Shown: positions 16,255-25,799 of the stretch, one piece after another
How the letters are laid out: each line of letters opens with the position of its first letter
Position numbering within the stretch: position 1 is the stretch's first letter
NCBI RefSeq assembly: GCF_022179545.1
Contig: NZ_AP025518.1
Location: forward strand, 6,200,001 to 6,264,000
Direction: 5' to 3'
Length of the DNA: 64,000 nt
From: Mycolicibacterium fortuitum subsp. fortuitum
Lineage (GTDB): Bacteria; Actinomycetota; Actinomycetes; Mycobacteriales; Mycobacteriaceae
The notes under the pieces: generated by a model
Told to the model about the DNA's origin: nothing
Seen by the model: the letters and a program-made list of their open reading frames with translations, nothing else
The model's database searches: none
Made by a program: the position numbers and the translations under genes

Positions 16255-16284
16255 CCGTCAGCACCGGTCTCACGGTGCTGACGG
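16255..16284 (-). terminator. Stem-loop after the propeller lipoprotein gene
   Basis: Perfect 12-bp arms ccgtcagcaccg and its complement around a 6-base loop, directly after the stop of the minus-strand lipoprotein gene. No U-run follows, as is common for mycobacterial terminators. It insulates the P450 promoter from upstream transcription. Confidence 0.7.
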
Positions 16285-16286
16285 AC

Positions 16287-17642
16287 TCACCTGGTCGGCG
16301 GCACCAGCGCGGTGAACTCGGCGCTCTGCGGCAGCAGCTGCACAAGCGTCGAACCAATCGCCCACATCTGCGGGGGATCGGCGATCTGCCACAGCGTCTC
16401 GCAGGTATTGGTGTCGACTGCCATCAGCGGCCCCTCACGTTCGAACCGGCCGATCACCACCGTGCCGTCGGAGCCGATGAAGTCCATCCAACCCAGCGGT
16501 ACCGCGGAACACTCCGAGACCTGTTCTCCGGTCGTCAGGGCGAACTTCTTCCACACCACATCCCGGCCGTGGACACCGAGATCGTGGTTGATGAAGAGGT
16601 GTTCGCCGATGAATCGGGTCTCAACGGCGTTCTCGGTCTTGACCACTGACATCGGAGTGCCGTGATTGTCGAGGACCAGCTGCGCATCGTCGAGGTTGAT
16701 CGCCAGCACCGGCAGCTCACCTTCGCCGGTGGGGACGGCTGATGCCCCCCGCGGCGGGCGATATTCGCCAACCTGGGCGCCATGCTCGTCAAAGAACCCG
16801 AACACCTGGGGACCACGGCCGCGTCGCTCGTCCACCATGAAGCCGCCGATGACGGGCTCGACACGCCCGTCGACGCCTCTGGCCAGCACCGCCCCGTCGA
16901 CGACGGAGAACACGGTCTCCGGGCCGTCGGCGTTCATGGTCGCCGCGACCGTTGCCGGTGGGTCGCCCGGGAATCGGCTCTGGTCGAACTTGGACAGCAG
17001 CTCACCGTCGCCCGCCACCGACCACGTCAGCTGTCCCTGGTCTCCGATCCCGTGCACTCCGACACCTTTTTCGAAGACGACCGCATAGTTGCCCACCTGC
17101 TTGATCTCAAGCGCTCCCCCGCCTTCCTGTTGGGAACGAAGCCCGGTCGGAACGTGCGCGATGATCGCACCTGCGTCACTGTCGACGACCCACACATCGT
17201 CGCGATCATCGCTCAACAGATCGTTGACACATACGAGCCGTTGCGGGCCGTTGAGAAAGCAGTCGGCGGATCGGGCATCGGGGATTTCCACCGGAGGGAA
17301 GAGCGTTGTTCCGTTCGAGACATCGATGCCCAGGACCGCGGTTTTCCTCAATCCCTTTGTGCGGACGAGATACTCGACGGTGAAGTACGCGCGGTTGCCG
17401 TCGTGGCCGATGTATTCAGGGTTAAGCCTTACCGGTTCCGGAAGGAGCTTGTTGAGGTCCACCCGCCACCCTGGAACCGGCTGCGGTTGTAGCGACGGCA
17501 ACAGCGTCTGACCTGGTACGCCGACCTTGCCGGGGTAACTGACCGGATCGAGTTCTACGGTGGACGACAAGGGGAACCAACAGCCGCTGACGAGACCCGC
17601 GACGCTGACGAGCGTCGCCGACCACCATTGACGACGGCGCAT
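16287..17642 (-). CDS. Lipoprotein, beta-propeller/PQQ-like repeat protein
   Basis: A 451-residue protein. A signal peptide with lipobox VSGC (Cys near residue 21) follows the ATG, which has a GGGGGG ribosome site close by. The mature part is strand-rich with blade-like repeats (TAVLGIDVSNGT, VWVVDSDAGAIIAHV, LMAVDTNTCETLWQI), suggesting a seven- or eight-bladed propeller on the outer face of the membrane. Several Cys residues suggest disulfides. It stands alone between a terminator and the irt operon. Such proteins may scaffold or bind ligands; no enzyme motif is seen. Confidence 0.7.
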   Translation of the reverse strand: MRRRQWWSATLVSVAGLVSGCWFPLSSTVELDPVSYPGKVGVPGQTLLPSLQPQPVPGWRVDLNKLLPEPVRLNPEYIGHDGNRAYFTVEYLVRTKGLRKTAVLGIDVSNGTTLFPPVEIPDARSADCFLNGPQRLVCVNDLLSDDRDDVWVVDSDAGAIIAHVPTGLRSQQEGGGALEIKQVGNYAVVFEKGVGVHGIGDQGQLTWSVAGDGELLSKFDQSRFPGDPPATVAATMNADGPETVFSVVDGAVLARGVDGRVEPVIGGFMVDERRGRGPQVFGFFDEHGAQVGEYRPPRGASAVPTGEGELPVLAINLDDAQLVLDNHGTPMSVVKTENAVETRFIGEHLFINHDLGVHGRDVVWKKFALTTGEQVSECSAVPLGWMDFIGSDGTVVIGRFEREGPLMAVDTNTCETLWQIADPPQMWAIGSTLVQLLPQSAEFTALVPPTR

Positions 17643-17743
17643 CCGATCCCCCCCAAATATCGTCGGCCTGAACACCGCTGACATTAGCAATGGCGCGGCG
17701 GTAGCCCCGACATCAATTTGTCTTCAGGGATAACGCAGTTCGT

Positions 17744-19480
17744 TCAGTGCGTGATCTGCCAGGCGGCGGCCTCGCGCTGCTGGTTCCAGAACTCGTCGAA
17801 CCTGCCACGCGCGGCCAGCAACTCATCGATGCTGCCGTCCTCGACGATCTTGCCGCCGTCGAGGAACAGCACCCGGTCCGCGTGCCGGATGCTGGCCAGG
17901 CGGTGCGCGACGATGACCCGGGTGCGCGACCTCTCGTCAGCGGTCAGGGCATCGACCACGGCGGCCTCGTTCTCGGTGTCCAGCGCGCTGGTCGCTTCGT
18001 CCACCAGTAGCACCGGCGCCGGCTTGACCAGGGCGCGGGCGATGCTGACCCGCTGCCGCTCACCGCCGGACAACGCAGTCCCGGCCTCACCGACCTTCGC
18101 GCCGTCGCCGTCAGGCAACCGCGCCGTCAGTTCGTCCACGCGGGCCAACCGCGCCGCGGTGGCCAACTGCTCGACGTCTGCATCCGGGTCGCCGACGAGG
18201 ATGTTGTCCCGGATCGTCCCGTCGAACAGGTAGGGATGCTGGAACACCACGCTGGTTGTCGCCCTTCGGGTTTCGGCGTCCATCTGGGCGGTGTCGACGC
18301 CGTCGATCAACACCCGGCCGGCGGTCGGGTGATGAAGACCGGCTATCAGCGAGAGGATGGTGCTCTTGCCCGACCCGGAAGGCCCGACGATCGCCGTCGT
18401 GCCACCGGGCTCCAGGACGAAGCTGACATCCTGTAGCACCGGCGTATCGCCATAACCGAAAGTCACACGAGAGAATTCGATGCGGGGCGCGGTGTTCGTG
18501 TCGAGCGTGGCGGTGCCGGTGGCCATCATGGGTGCCTCGAGCACCGCGCGGATACGCCCCAGTGTGGCCCGGGTGGATTCGATCGCCGGGGCCAACTCGG
18601 AAAGGGACGTGAACGGCTCGAGATAGCGGGCGGCGACGACGATCATCGCGATCGCCTCGGGCACGCCGAGCGTGCCGCGCACCGTCAGGAAGGTGGCCAT
18701 ACCGGCCAGGATCAGCAGGGCCAGTTGGCTGGCCAGGCTGAACAGCAACTGTCCCGGCACCTGCATGAGCAGCAGCCGCATGCTGGCGCCGTGTTGTGCG
18801 TCCAGCGCATCGCCGACCATGCTGCGGGCCGGCTCTACCCGCCGGGCGGCACGCAGCGCCTGCTGGGTGCGGGCGAACTCGATGATGCGTTCGGTGAACG
18901 CGCGGTTCGTCTCATCGGCGACGTTGTCGGCCTTGCGGCTCAGCCGGCCCGAGACCCAGAACGCCCCGAGCAGGAGCACCACACCGGCCAGCGCGGCCAA
19001 CCCGAGTGGCACCGAAACGAACAGCAGCGCAATCGCAATCGCTGCGGGCAGCAGAACCGCTCCGATCAACGGGGTCAGCAGGTTGACCACCATGCCCACC
19101 AGTTCCGGCCCGGTGGCGGCGATGGCCTGGCGGGCGTTGGCCGTGTTGGCGCCGTTGTCACCGCCCAGCCAGTCCATCCGGATGCCGGGCAGCCGGTCGG
19201 CCACATCGTGCTGGGTGTTGTCCAGCAGTGCGAACCCGAGATCGAATCCGAGCCGCGAGGTCGCGGTGTCGACGATCCAGCCGGCGACCGTCGCGGCGGT
19301 CAGCCAGCCCAACCACGGCAACGCGTCGCGTGGGACATCGCTGAACAAGGCGGCCACCAAGGGAATCAGCAGCACAGTGCCCGCCGCGCGGATGATCACC
19401 GAAACCAAGGTGAGCGTGGCGTAGACGCCGACCCGGCCGCGGCGATCCGCCGGGATGAGGGCGATCAGGGTTCGGATCAT
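17744..19480 (-). CDS. irtB: IrtB, siderophore-iron ABC transporter subunit
   Basis: A 578-residue half ABC transporter, partner of IrtA in uptake and reduction of Fe-carboxymycobactin at the inner membrane. It has an N-terminal six-helix exporter-type membrane domain (about residues 15-300) and a C-terminal ATPase with Walker [10 protein letters not shown], signature LSGGERQRV, Walker [13 protein letters not shown] and H-loop VIVAHRL. The ATG of [14 protein letters not shown] overlaps the irtA stop as ATGA, so IrtA and IrtB are made in equal amounts. The longer frame upstream is inside irtA and is rejected. Confidence 0.95.
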   Translation of the reverse strand: MIRTLIALIPADRRGRVGVYATLTLVSVIIRAAGTVLLIPLVAALFSDVPRDALPWLGWLTAATVAGWIVDTATSRLGFDLGFALLDNTQHDVADRLPGIRMDWLGGDNGANTANARQAIAATGPELVGMVVNLLTPLIGAVLLPAAIAIALLFVSVPLGLAALAGVVLLLGAFWVSGRLSRKADNVADETNRAFTERIIEFARTQQALRAARRVEPARSMVGDALDAQHGASMRLLLMQVPGQLLFSLASQLALLILAGMATFLTVRGTLGVPEAIAMIVVAARYLEPFTSLSELAPAIESTRATLGRIRAVLEAPMMATGTATLDTNTAPRIEFSRVTFGYGDTPVLQDVSFVLEPGGTTAIVGPSGSGKSTILSLIAGLHHPTAGRVLIDGVDTAQMDAETRRATTSVVFQHPYLFDGTIRDNILVGDPDADVEQLATAARLARVDELTARLPDGDGAKVGEAGTALSGGERQRVSIARALVKPAPVLLVDEATSALDTENEAAVVDALTADERSRTRVIVAHRLASIRHADRVLFLDGGKIVEDGSIDELLAARGRFDEFWNQQREAAAWQITH

Positions 19481-22053
19481 CGTGCGGCCTCTCCTGCGCT
19501 GACGGCATCCCCGGGATGCAGTGACTGACCGGTCTGCCACAACTGGTGGTAGCGACCTCCGGCGGCCAGCAGTTCTTCATGGGTACCGGTTTCGGCGATC
19601 TGCCCGCCGTCGAGGACGACGATCTGGTCGGCGTGGGTGATGGTATGCAGCCGGTGGGCGATCACCAGGACCGTACGGTCCTTGGTCAGCCGGTTGAGAG
19701 CCTGCTGCACAAGGTATTCCGATTCGGGATCGGCGAAGGCCGTCGCCTCGTCGAGGATCAGCACCGGGGTGTCGGCGAGGATGGCCCTGGCGATGGTGAG
19801 CCGCTGCCGTTCACCGCCGGACAATGCCGATGCCGCCCCCAGCACCGTCTGATAGCCGTCTGGTAGCCGCAGGATCCGTTCGTGGATCTGGGCGTCGCGT
19901 GCGGCCTGCTCGATCCGGGCCTGGTCTGCTTCCGGGTCGGCCAGCGCGATGTTCTCCGCGACGGTGCCCGCCACCAGCTGTGTTTCCTGCAGGACGAAAC
20001 CGACGCGGCGATACAGTTCGTCGGCAGTCAGCGACCGAATGTCTCTGCCGTCAAGCCGAATCGATCCCGAGTCGACATCGTGGAACCGGGCTAGCAACGC
20101 CGCGAGCGTCGACTTTCCCGACCCCGACGGACCGACCAGAGCGGTCACCGTTCCCGGGCGCATGGTCAGTGACACGTCTTTGATCACCGGAACACTGGGC
20201 CGGTAGCCGAAGGTCACGCAGTCGAACACCACCGCAGCCGCTGCACTCGACTCGCCCTCGTGGTCCAGCACTGCCAGATCCGCCTCGTCGAGCGCGTTCT
20301 GGATACGACGCGCGGCCAGCATGCCGCCGCGAATTCCGCCCAGCCCGTAACCCACGCCCAACAGCCGAACTCCGAAGGTGGTGCCGAGCAACAGGAACGG
20401 CAGCAGATCGACCGGATTCATCGAGCCGCCGATGATCATCGGGGTGCCGACGGCGGCGATCAGCCACAGGAACGTGCCGGGCCGGGTCACCAGATCCATC
20501 AACGACTTCTTGCCGGTGAAGGGGCGCTGCCAGCCGACCAGAAAGCCGATGTACTCGTCGAGGCGACGACGGAAGCTCGACGACGCGGCGCCGCCGAACA
20601 CCCGGACGACGGGCTGACCTTCGAGGTAAGCGCCGGCCTCCCCGCTCATCCGGTCGGCCCAACGCTGTGCCTGACCGATCTTGGCTCCCGACTGGATCGT
20701 CATCACCGACATCAGCACCAAATAGGTGAGCACCGGGATGAAAAGGACCAGGGCCAGCCGCCAGTCGACCGTGAACAGGTAGACCAGCACGGCCACCGGG
20801 GCGATCACCGCGGCAACGGCATCCGGGATCGCGTGGGTCACCAGGTAGTGCAGCGACAAGGTGTCGTCCTGCACCAGTTGCTTGATCGAGCCCGACCCGC
20901 GGGCGGTGAACCAGCCCAGGGGCAGTCGTGCCATCTTGGTCAAAAGCCTGGTCCGCAGCCCACGAGCGAACTTCGCGTCGAGGCGGTGCAGCCACAGGGT
21001 CAGCCCGGCGCCCAGCAGCGCGCCGAGGCCCAGGAGCCACACCGCGGTCAAACCCAATGTCCACAAGCGGGATTCCTCGGCGCCGGACAGCAGCAATCGG
21101 GCCAACTCGACCAGCAGGACGAACGGGGCCAGCTGGATCAAAGTGATGATTGCCTGCAGCACACCCGAGACGATCAGCGGCGTCTTCAGCGGGGCCAGCA
21201 GTCGGCCCGCACCCTGCGCGCGCCAGGTGCCACGGGCGGGGGCCGCGGGCGCGGTGGTTTGAACAGGTTCGGCCACTGCGGTTTCGGCCTCAGGCGCGGG
21301 CTCGGTCTCGGTGCGGTCGGTGCCCATGGCCCGGCCTTCGGTCCAGTAGGCCTGGGCGTGCAGTTCGGACTTGGGGAAGCCGAACTCATCCTTCAACCGC
21401 GTGCGCAGGTGTTTGAGTGAGCCGGCCTCCGGTGTCACCCAGCAGTACCAGTCCGACCAGTCGCGGGACTCGATGGCCGCCGCCAGCGTTGCCGTGTCAC
21501 GCCGTTCGACCCAGTGCACCTGCAGCCGTGGATGTTCGGCGATCGGGATGAGCAGATCGTTCTCGTCGTGCTGCTCGAGATAGGCCTCGATCGGCACGTC
21601 GTGCGGCAGGGCGCCGATGATCCCGTTGATGGCGGGGATGGCCGCCGCGTCACCGATCAACAGGTAGCCGGCGGGCAGGTCCTCGGGCACGGTGAACCCT
21701 GTCGAGCCCAGCGCCATCACCGGGATGGTGTCACCCGGCTTGGCGGCCCTGGCCCACTTCGACGCCGGGCCCGAGGGTTCGTGCAGCACCACGTCGACCG
21801 CGAAATGACCGGTCTCGGGGTCCATTTCGGACATCGTGTAGCCGCGCTGGTATTCGGTCTTCGAGCCGTCGGGGTCCGGAACCCAGAATCTCAGGTACGA
21901 CGTCGGCTCGGCTATCGCGTCCTCGAACACCGTCGGAGACGCCAGCCGCAGCCGCACCATGTTCGGCGTCAGGTAGGTCGTCTCGACCACGGTCGCCTGG
22001 TGATCGCGCGCGCCGAAGCCGCGCATCATCACTCCTTGAAATCCGCGTGCCAT
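19477..22053 (-). CDS. irtA: IrtA, siderophore-interacting domain fused to ABC exporter-fold importer
   Basis: An 858-residue protein. Residues 1-260 form the FAD-binding siderophore-interacting domain (RGYTMSEMD flavin motif, [11 protein letters not shown]) that reduces ferric iron from mycobactin-type siderophores. A Pro/Ala/Glu linker (about 265-290) joins it to the six-helix membrane domain and an ATPase with Walker [10 protein letters not shown], signature LSGGERQRL and Walker [14 protein letters not shown]. This domain order is specific for IrtA. Its start overlaps the tetR stop by one base (TGATG). No canonical iron-box (IdeR site) was found by eye near the operon. Confidence 0.96.
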   Translation of the reverse strand: MARGFQGVMMRGFGARDHQATVVETTYLTPNMVRLRLASPTVFEDAIAEPTSYLRFWVPDPDGSKTEYQRGYTMSEMDPETGHFAVDVVLHEPSGPASKWARAAKPGDTIPVMALGSTGFTVPEDLPAGYLLIGDAAAIPAINGIIGALPHDVPIEAYLEQHDENDLLIPIAEHPRLQVHWVERRDTATLAAAIESRDWSDWYCWVTPEAGSLKHLRTRLKDEFGFPKSELHAQAYWTEGRAMGTDRTETEPAPEAETAVAEPVQTTAPAAPARGTWRAQGAGRLLAPLKTPLIVSGVLQAIITLIQLAPFVLLVELARLLLSGAEESRLWTLGLTAVWLLGLGALLGAGLTLWLHRLDAKFARGLRTRLLTKMARLPLGWFTARGSGSIKQLVQDDTLSLHYLVTHAIPDAVAAVIAPVAVLVYLFTVDWRLALVLFIPVLTYLVLMSVMTIQSGAKIGQAQRWADRMSGEAGAYLEGQPVVRVFGGAASSSFRRRLDEYIGFLVGWQRPFTGKKSLMDLVTRPGTFLWLIAAVGTPMIIGGSMNPVDLLPFLLLGTTFGVRLLGVGYGLGGIRGGMLAARRIQNALDEADLAVLDHEGESSAAAAVVFDCVTFGYRPSVPVIKDVSLTMRPGTVTALVGPSGSGKSTLAALLARFHDVDSGSIRLDGRDIRSLTADELYRRVGFVLQETQLVAGTVAENIALADPEADQARIEQAARDAQIHERILRLPDGYQTVLGAASALSGGERQRLTIARAILADTPVLILDEATAFADPESEYLVQQALNRLTKDRTVLVIAHRLHTITHADQIVVLDGGQIAETGTHEELLAAGGRYHQLWQTGQSLHPGDAVSAGEAAR

Positions 22054-22775
22054 CAGCGGTCCTCTCCCCTGGCGGTCAGTTCCGCCACGATGTCGGTCAT
22101 CGGCCTGCCGGGCGCCACGGACGTCAGCAGTCCCCGGATCAGCGCGTTCATCAGAAGTTCCAGATACTGCGGACTGCTCAGTTGCATGCCCGCGGTATGC
22201 ACCGGGCCCAACGCGGCGTCACCGGCCAGCCGCTGCGCGGCGGCATCGCGTTCCAGGGCGAATTCGTCGCCGCCGCTGGCCTCGGCCTTGAGTTCGTGCT
22301 GGGCGGCCAGTCCGATGGCCAGCACCGCCACCGAACTGCTCAGCAGCGCCGCACCTTCGGCGGTGTAACCCCGCCGGCCCAGTGCCGCGATCTCGTCGGC
22401 CAGCAACCGCGCGCCGGCTTCCCCACGCGGGAACAGCACCTGCATGTAGGTCGCCAGGCCCGGATTGTCCAGGGTGAACCGGTGCAGGCTCACCCCGAAG
22501 GCCAACAGATGATCTTCGACGGACCGGGCCGGATCATCGACGAACTCAAGCTCTGCGAGCAGGCTCTCCCCGACCAGACGCTCCAGCTCCCAGCGGCCGC
22601 TGATGTGGCGGTACAGCGCTGTCGCCGAGACGCCGAGGCGGGCGGCCACCGCGTTGATGCTCAGGTTGCGCATGCCGAGCTCGCGTCCTGCGGCCACGAT
22701 GTCGGACACCGCGATCAGCGGCGGGCGTCCACCCACGCGCGCGGGGACACCGGTTCCGGCCACGACTACCTCCAC
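22053..22775 (-). CDS. TetR family regulator, first gene of the irt operon
   Basis: A 240-residue regulator. The helix-turn-helix lies at residues about 38-60 ([17 protein letters not shown]), and the C-terminus is an all-helical TetR-like ligand domain. Its TGA overlaps the irtA ATG by one base, so it is cotranscribed with irtAB. Having a TetR lead this operon suggests a second layer of control besides iron. The start is probably the GTG at 22775; GTG 22763 is possible. The palindrome at 22795-22812 lies at its promoter and is the likely operator. Confidence 0.88.
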   Translation of the reverse strand: MEVVVAGTGVPARVGGRPPLIAVSDIVAAGRELGMRNLSINAVAARLGVSATALYRHISGRWELERLVGESLLAELEFVDDPARSVEDHLLAFGVSLHRFTLDNPGLATYMQVLFPRGEAGARLLADEIAALGRRGYTAEGAALLSSSVAVLAIGLAAQHELKAEASGGDEFALERDAAAQRLAGDAALGPVHTAGMQLSSPQYLELLMNALIRGLLTSVAPGRPMTDIVAELTARGEDR

Positions 22776-22794
22776 AGGAAAGTTACCCCCACAA

Positions 22795-22812
22795 ACTAAG
22801 GGTCGCCTTAGT
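22795..22812. promoter_or_regulatory. Palindrome ACTAAGG-GTCG-CCTTAGT at the tetR-irtAB promoter
   Basis: Perfect 7-bp arms with a 4-bp spacer, 20 bases upstream of the tetR GTG. The half-site TAAGG matches the outer TWAGG of DtxR/IdeR boxes, but the spacing is 4 rather than 9 and the inner TTAGSCTAA core is absent. A TetR autoregulatory operator is therefore the more likely reading. Confidence 0.6.
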
Positions 22813-22833
22813 CCGCGTCAACCGCTTCCTCGG

Positions 22834-22855
22834 TAACAGAGCAGTCGCTCTGTTA
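22834..22855. promoter_or_regulatory. 22-bp palindrome, likely operator of the TetR gene at 22866
   Basis: Perfect 9-bp arms taacagagc and gctctgtta around AGTC, ending 10 bases before the GTG of the second tetR gene. This position overlaps the promoter or leader and predicts autorepression. Confidence 0.72.
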
Positions 22856-22865
22856 TGGTGGCGGA

Positions 22866-23495
22866 GTGCCACGTCCTCGCGTCTACGACCCGGATGCGGT
22901 CCTCGATGCCGCGGAATCCCTGGCCGTGCGCTCAGGACCGGCATCGGTGACCGTCCGTGCCCTCAGCGACGCCGTCGGGCTGTCCAACGGCGCGCTCTAT
23001 CACTCGTTCGGCTCCCGGGCCGGTCTGCTCGGCCAGGTGTGGCTCCGGGCCGGGCGGCGGTTCCTGGCCCTGCAACGCGAGTTGGTCGAGCAGGCGGCCC
23101 ACGGTGCCGACGCGATCTCCGCAGCCGCCCAAGCTCCGGTGGTCTTCGCCGAACGCCACCCGGCCTCGGCGCGGCTGCTGCTTCAGGTCAGCCGCGACCA
23201 GTTGCTGAGTCATGATTTGCCGGCCGAGCTGACCGAGCAGGTGCAAGAGCTGGAGAAACAGTTGGTGGACTTGATGATCGAACTCGCGATGGATACGTGG
23301 GACCGGCGCGACCGGGCGGCCGTGGACACCGTGACGACGTGCATCGTGGACCTGCCCACCGCAATTCTGTTGCACCGCAACCGCCTCGACGACCCGACTG
23401 CCCGCCACCATCTCGGCGCCGCCGTGGCGGCCGTGCTGGCAGTGGGCCCCGCCCCAAGCCCCCGAAGGAAGGAAAACCATGGCCACAAACCTTGA
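22866..23495 (+). CDS. TetR family regulator
   Basis: A 209-residue regulator from a GTG start. The N-terminal DNA-binding domain includes SVTVRALSDAVGLSNGALYHSFGSR (residues about 25-50). The C-terminal helical domain is of usual length and ends in a Pro/Arg/His tail. It overlaps the enoyl-CoA hydratase gene by 17 bases and is cotranscribed with it, so it likely senses an acyl-CoA and controls that gene. The 22-bp palindrome just upstream is its likely operator. It is divergent from the tetR-irtAB operon. Confidence 0.88.
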   Translation: MPRPRVYDPDAVLDAAESLAVRSGPASVTVRALSDAVGLSNGALYHSFGSRAGLLGQVWLRAGRRFLALQRELVEQAAHGADAISAAAQAPVVFAERHPASARLLLQVSRDQLLSHDLPAELTEQVQELEKQLVDLMIELAMDTWDRRDRAAVDTVTTCIVDLPTAILLHRNRLDDPTARHHLGAAVAAVLAVGPAPSPRRKENHGHKP

Positions 23496-24147
23496 CTACG
23501 ACGGCGACATCGCCATCCTCGATCTCGGCGACGACGAGAACCGGTTCTCCCCGGAATTCCTCGACGAAGTCGACGCACAGCTCGACGCGGTCCTGGCCAA
23601 AGGCGCACACGGCCTGGTCACGACGGCGGACAGCAAGTTCTACTCCAACGGCCTGGACCTGGATTGGCTTGGCGCACACAGCGATCAGGGTGACTGGTAC
23701 GTCGGGCGGGTACAGGGCTTGTTGGCCCGCATGCTGACCCTGCCGATCCCCACCGCCGCCGCGGTGGTGGGACACGCCTTCGGAGCCGGCGCGATGCTCG
23801 CCATCGCTCACGATTTCCGGGTGATGCGCGAGGACCGCGGCTTCTTCTGCTTCCCCGAGGTCGACATCCGAATTCCGTTCACCCCGGGAATGGCCGCGCT
23901 GATCCAGGCCAAGCTGACCCCCCAGGCGGCGGTTGCGTCGATGACCACGGGCCGGCGGTTCGGCGGTATCGACGCCAAGGCATTCGGTCTGGTCGACGCC
24001 ACGGCCACCGAGGGCTCGGTGACGACGACGGCCACCGACCTGCTGCGCCCGTTGGGCGGTAAGGACTCCGGCACCCTGGGCGCGATCAAGCAGGGCATGT
24101 TCGGTCCCGCGGTCGCGGCCCTTGTCTCAGCCGGTTCCGCCGGCTAG
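23479..24147 (+). CDS. Enoyl-CoA hydratase/isomerase (crotonase) family protein
   Basis: A 222-residue crotonase-fold protein, slightly short for the family (about 260). The oxyanion-hole regions are TTADSKFYSNGLDLDWL (residues about 48-64) and GHAFGAGAMLAIAHDFRVM (about 95-113), with FFCFPEVDIRIPF following. The second catalytic Glu of true hydratases is not obvious, and the sequence looks closer to the delta3-delta2-enoyl-CoA isomerase group. Its start lies inside the end of tetR. It meets the SDR gene tail to tail with a 4-base overlap. Confidence 0.87.
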   Translation: MATNLDYDGDIAILDLGDDENRFSPEFLDEVDAQLDAVLAKGAHGLVTTADSKFYSNGLDLDWLGAHSDQGDWYVGRVQGLLARMLTLPIPTAAAVVGHAFGAGAMLAIAHDFRVMREDRGFFCFPEVDIRIPFTPGMAALIQAKLTPQAAVASMTTGRRFGGIDAKAFGLVDATATEGSVTTTATDLLRPLGGKDSGTLGAIKQGMFGPAVAALVSAGSAG

Positions 24148-25046
24148 ACCGGAATGACCGTTCCGGTCTCCCGCTGCGCGAATTCGACGACGCCCGCAGC
24201 GATTTCGTAGTCGCAGGCAACGGCCGACCGCCCGATCAGCACGGGGCCGCCGCGCAGTCCGAACCTGCCCGCGACGCCGACATAGCTGCCGGGCGGGATC
24301 GGCTCGCTCAGGCAGTACAGCGTCGGCGCCGCCCCCGCGTCGATGTCGTTGGCCAAGACGTCGGCCACGGCCTTGACGCCGCGTTGCACGGCGGACATCA
24401 ACGGTTTGTCAGAAACGTTCGGCAGGTTGGAGGCCACCCAGCCCGGATGCGTGAGATGGGTGATCACCGGCGATCCGCCGGCCCGCAAGCGGCGGTCGAG
24501 TTCCAGTCCCCACAGCATGACCGCGAGCTTCGACCGGCCGTAGGCACCCATCACCGTCCACTTGTGATGGCGCAGGTGCATGTCGTCCAGCCGCAGAGTC
24601 GCCGACTTGTGCGCCTCGGAGCCGACATTGACGATCTGCTTGCGGATCCGGCCGAACAACAGATTGGTCAACGCGCACGGCCCGAGCAGGTTGGTGCCGA
24701 TGGTCATCTCGAAACCGTCGACCGTCTCGGTCCGATGCTGGCTGAGCGCACCGGCGTTGTTGATCAGGATGTCGACGTCGCCGTCGAGACGGTCCGGAAA
24801 GGTTTGCACCGACGCCAGATCCGCGAGATCGAGCTCGATGACCTCGGTGGATCCACCGATCTCGGCCGACCGCTGTGCGCCGAGCGCGGTGTTGCGTACG
24901 GCCAGGATCACGTGGGCACCGGCACGCGTCAGCGCCCTGGCGGTACCGAGACCGACACCGTTGGTGGCACCGGTGACGATGACGCGGGTGCCGGTCAGGT
25001 CACCGAGACGATCGGGCGTCCACCTGACATTTCCTTGACTGGTCAC
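24144..25046 (-). CDS. SDR family oxidoreductase (retinol dehydrogenase/protochlorophyllide reductase-like)
   Basis: A 300-residue short-chain dehydrogenase with cofactor motif TGATNGVGLGTA (residues about 23-34), NNAG near residue 92, and YGRSK (catalytic Tyr and Lys near residues 165-170). The length and spacing fit the retinol-dehydrogenase-like mycobacterial SDRs. Its ATG overlaps the stop of the upstream TetR gene (ATGA), so regulator and enzyme are cotranscribed. The substrate is unknown. Confidence 0.88.
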   Translation of the reverse strand: MTSQGNVRWTPDRLGDLTGTRVIVTGATNGVGLGTARALTRAGAHVILAVRNTALGAQRSAEIGGSTEVIELDLADLASVQTFPDRLDGDVDILINNAGALSQHRTETVDGFEMTIGTNLLGPCALTNLLFGRIRKQIVNVGSEAHKSATLRLDDMHLRHHKWTVMGAYGRSKLAVMLWGLELDRRLRAGGSPVITHLTHPGWVASNLPNVSDKPLMSAVQRGVKAVADVLANDIDAGAAPTLYCLSEPIPPGSYVGVAGRFGLRGGPVLIGRSAVACDYEIAAGVVEFAQRETGTVIPV

Positions 25047-25699
25047 ATCGGTGACAGTAGCGACGCGTCGAGATCGGGCAGCGGCCTGCGGCAGATCTCC
25101 GTGGCCTCCGCGGTATCCATGCCGAGCATGCGGAGCACATCCGCGGTGACCTTGTCGGCAGCCGCCGCGTCATCGCGGTCGGGTTCGTCGCATAGCAGCC
25201 GGCCCAGACCCATCAGCGCGCCCGCGGCGACGGCCAGCGCCAGGTCGGGGTCCTCCACCACGAACCGTCCCGCGCGCGCACCGGCCTCGATGTCGCGCCG
25301 GGCCCTCGGCGCCAGGCCCCGATCTGATGCCAGTAGCTGCAGCCCGTTGGCAAGCATGATCTGACTTTCCTGGGGCCGCCGACGGAACAATCTTCCAGTC
25401 AGCCGGAAACTGCGGGCGAACACCTCGGCCGGGTCTTCGAGATCGTCGGTGAGCCGGTCCATCAAAGCGCCGTGGGCATCGAGCGCCTCGGCGACGGCGG
25501 CGTCGAACAGCTGCTCCTTGCTGTCGAAATGGTTGTAGAAAGAGCCCATTCCGACATCCGCTGCCTGGGTGATCTCCAAGATCGGTGCGTTCAGCTTCCC
25601 GGCTGCGATGAATGACTGCGCTGCGCCGATCAGCGCCGCCCGGGTGCGCTGCTTGCGTCGCTCAAGCCGGCTCGGTTTCTCGGGGGCGGTCACAGCCAC
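25043..25699 (-). CDS. TetR family regulator
   Basis: A TetR-type regulator of about 218 residues. The DNA-binding helix-turn-helix is ITQAADVGMGSFYNHFDSKEQLF. The open frame reaches an ATG at 25747, but that start would put the operator-like site 25726-25739 inside the coding region. A GTG at 25699 or 25693 before TAPEKPSRLERRK leaves the site upstream and is preferred; neither has a clear ribosome site. It is divergent from the aromatic meta-cleavage operon and coupled to the SDR. It probably represses both directions. Confidence 0.85.
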   Translation of the reverse strand: MAVTAPEKPSRLERRKQRTRAALIGAAQSFIAAGKLNAPILEITQAADVGMGSFYNHFDSKEQLFDAAVAEALDAHGALMDRLTDDLEDPAEVFARSFRLTGRLFRRRPQESQIMLANGLQLLASDRGLAPRARRDIEAGARAGRFVVEDPDLALAVAAGALMGLGRLLCDEPDRDDAAAADKVTADVLRMLGMDTAEATEICRRPLPDLDASLLSPM

Positions 25700-25725
25700 C
25701 CAGGTTAACAGGCCGAGTTCAGTTC

Positions 25726-25739
25726 TGATGATTTCGTCA
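25726..25739. promoter_or_regulatory. Operator half of a pair, TGATGATTTCGTCA
   Basis: This 14-bp site matches the dyad at 25770-25783 in 13 of 14 positions and lies 44 bp from it (about four helical turns), between the divergent tetR and dioxygenase genes. Paired sites on the same DNA face suggest cooperative repressor binding. Confidence 0.6.
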
Positions 25740-25769
25740 ACAACCATTGACTGATGAATACGTCGTATG

Positions 25770-25783
25770 TGACGATTTCGTCA
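25770..25783. promoter_or_regulatory. Operator dyad TGACGA-TT-TCGTCA
   Basis: Perfect 6-bp arms around TT, 17 bases before the dioxygenase ATG. It is the second member of the operator pair and would block the dioxygenase operon promoter when bound. Confidence 0.65.
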
Positions 25784-25799
25784 GCTTAAGGAGAATGCG

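Noticed and set aside
22795..22812. Canonical IdeR iron box at the irt operon
   Set aside because: The half-sites are TAAGG/CCTTA but spaced by 4, not 9, and the inner core is missing. It is kept only as a palindrome.
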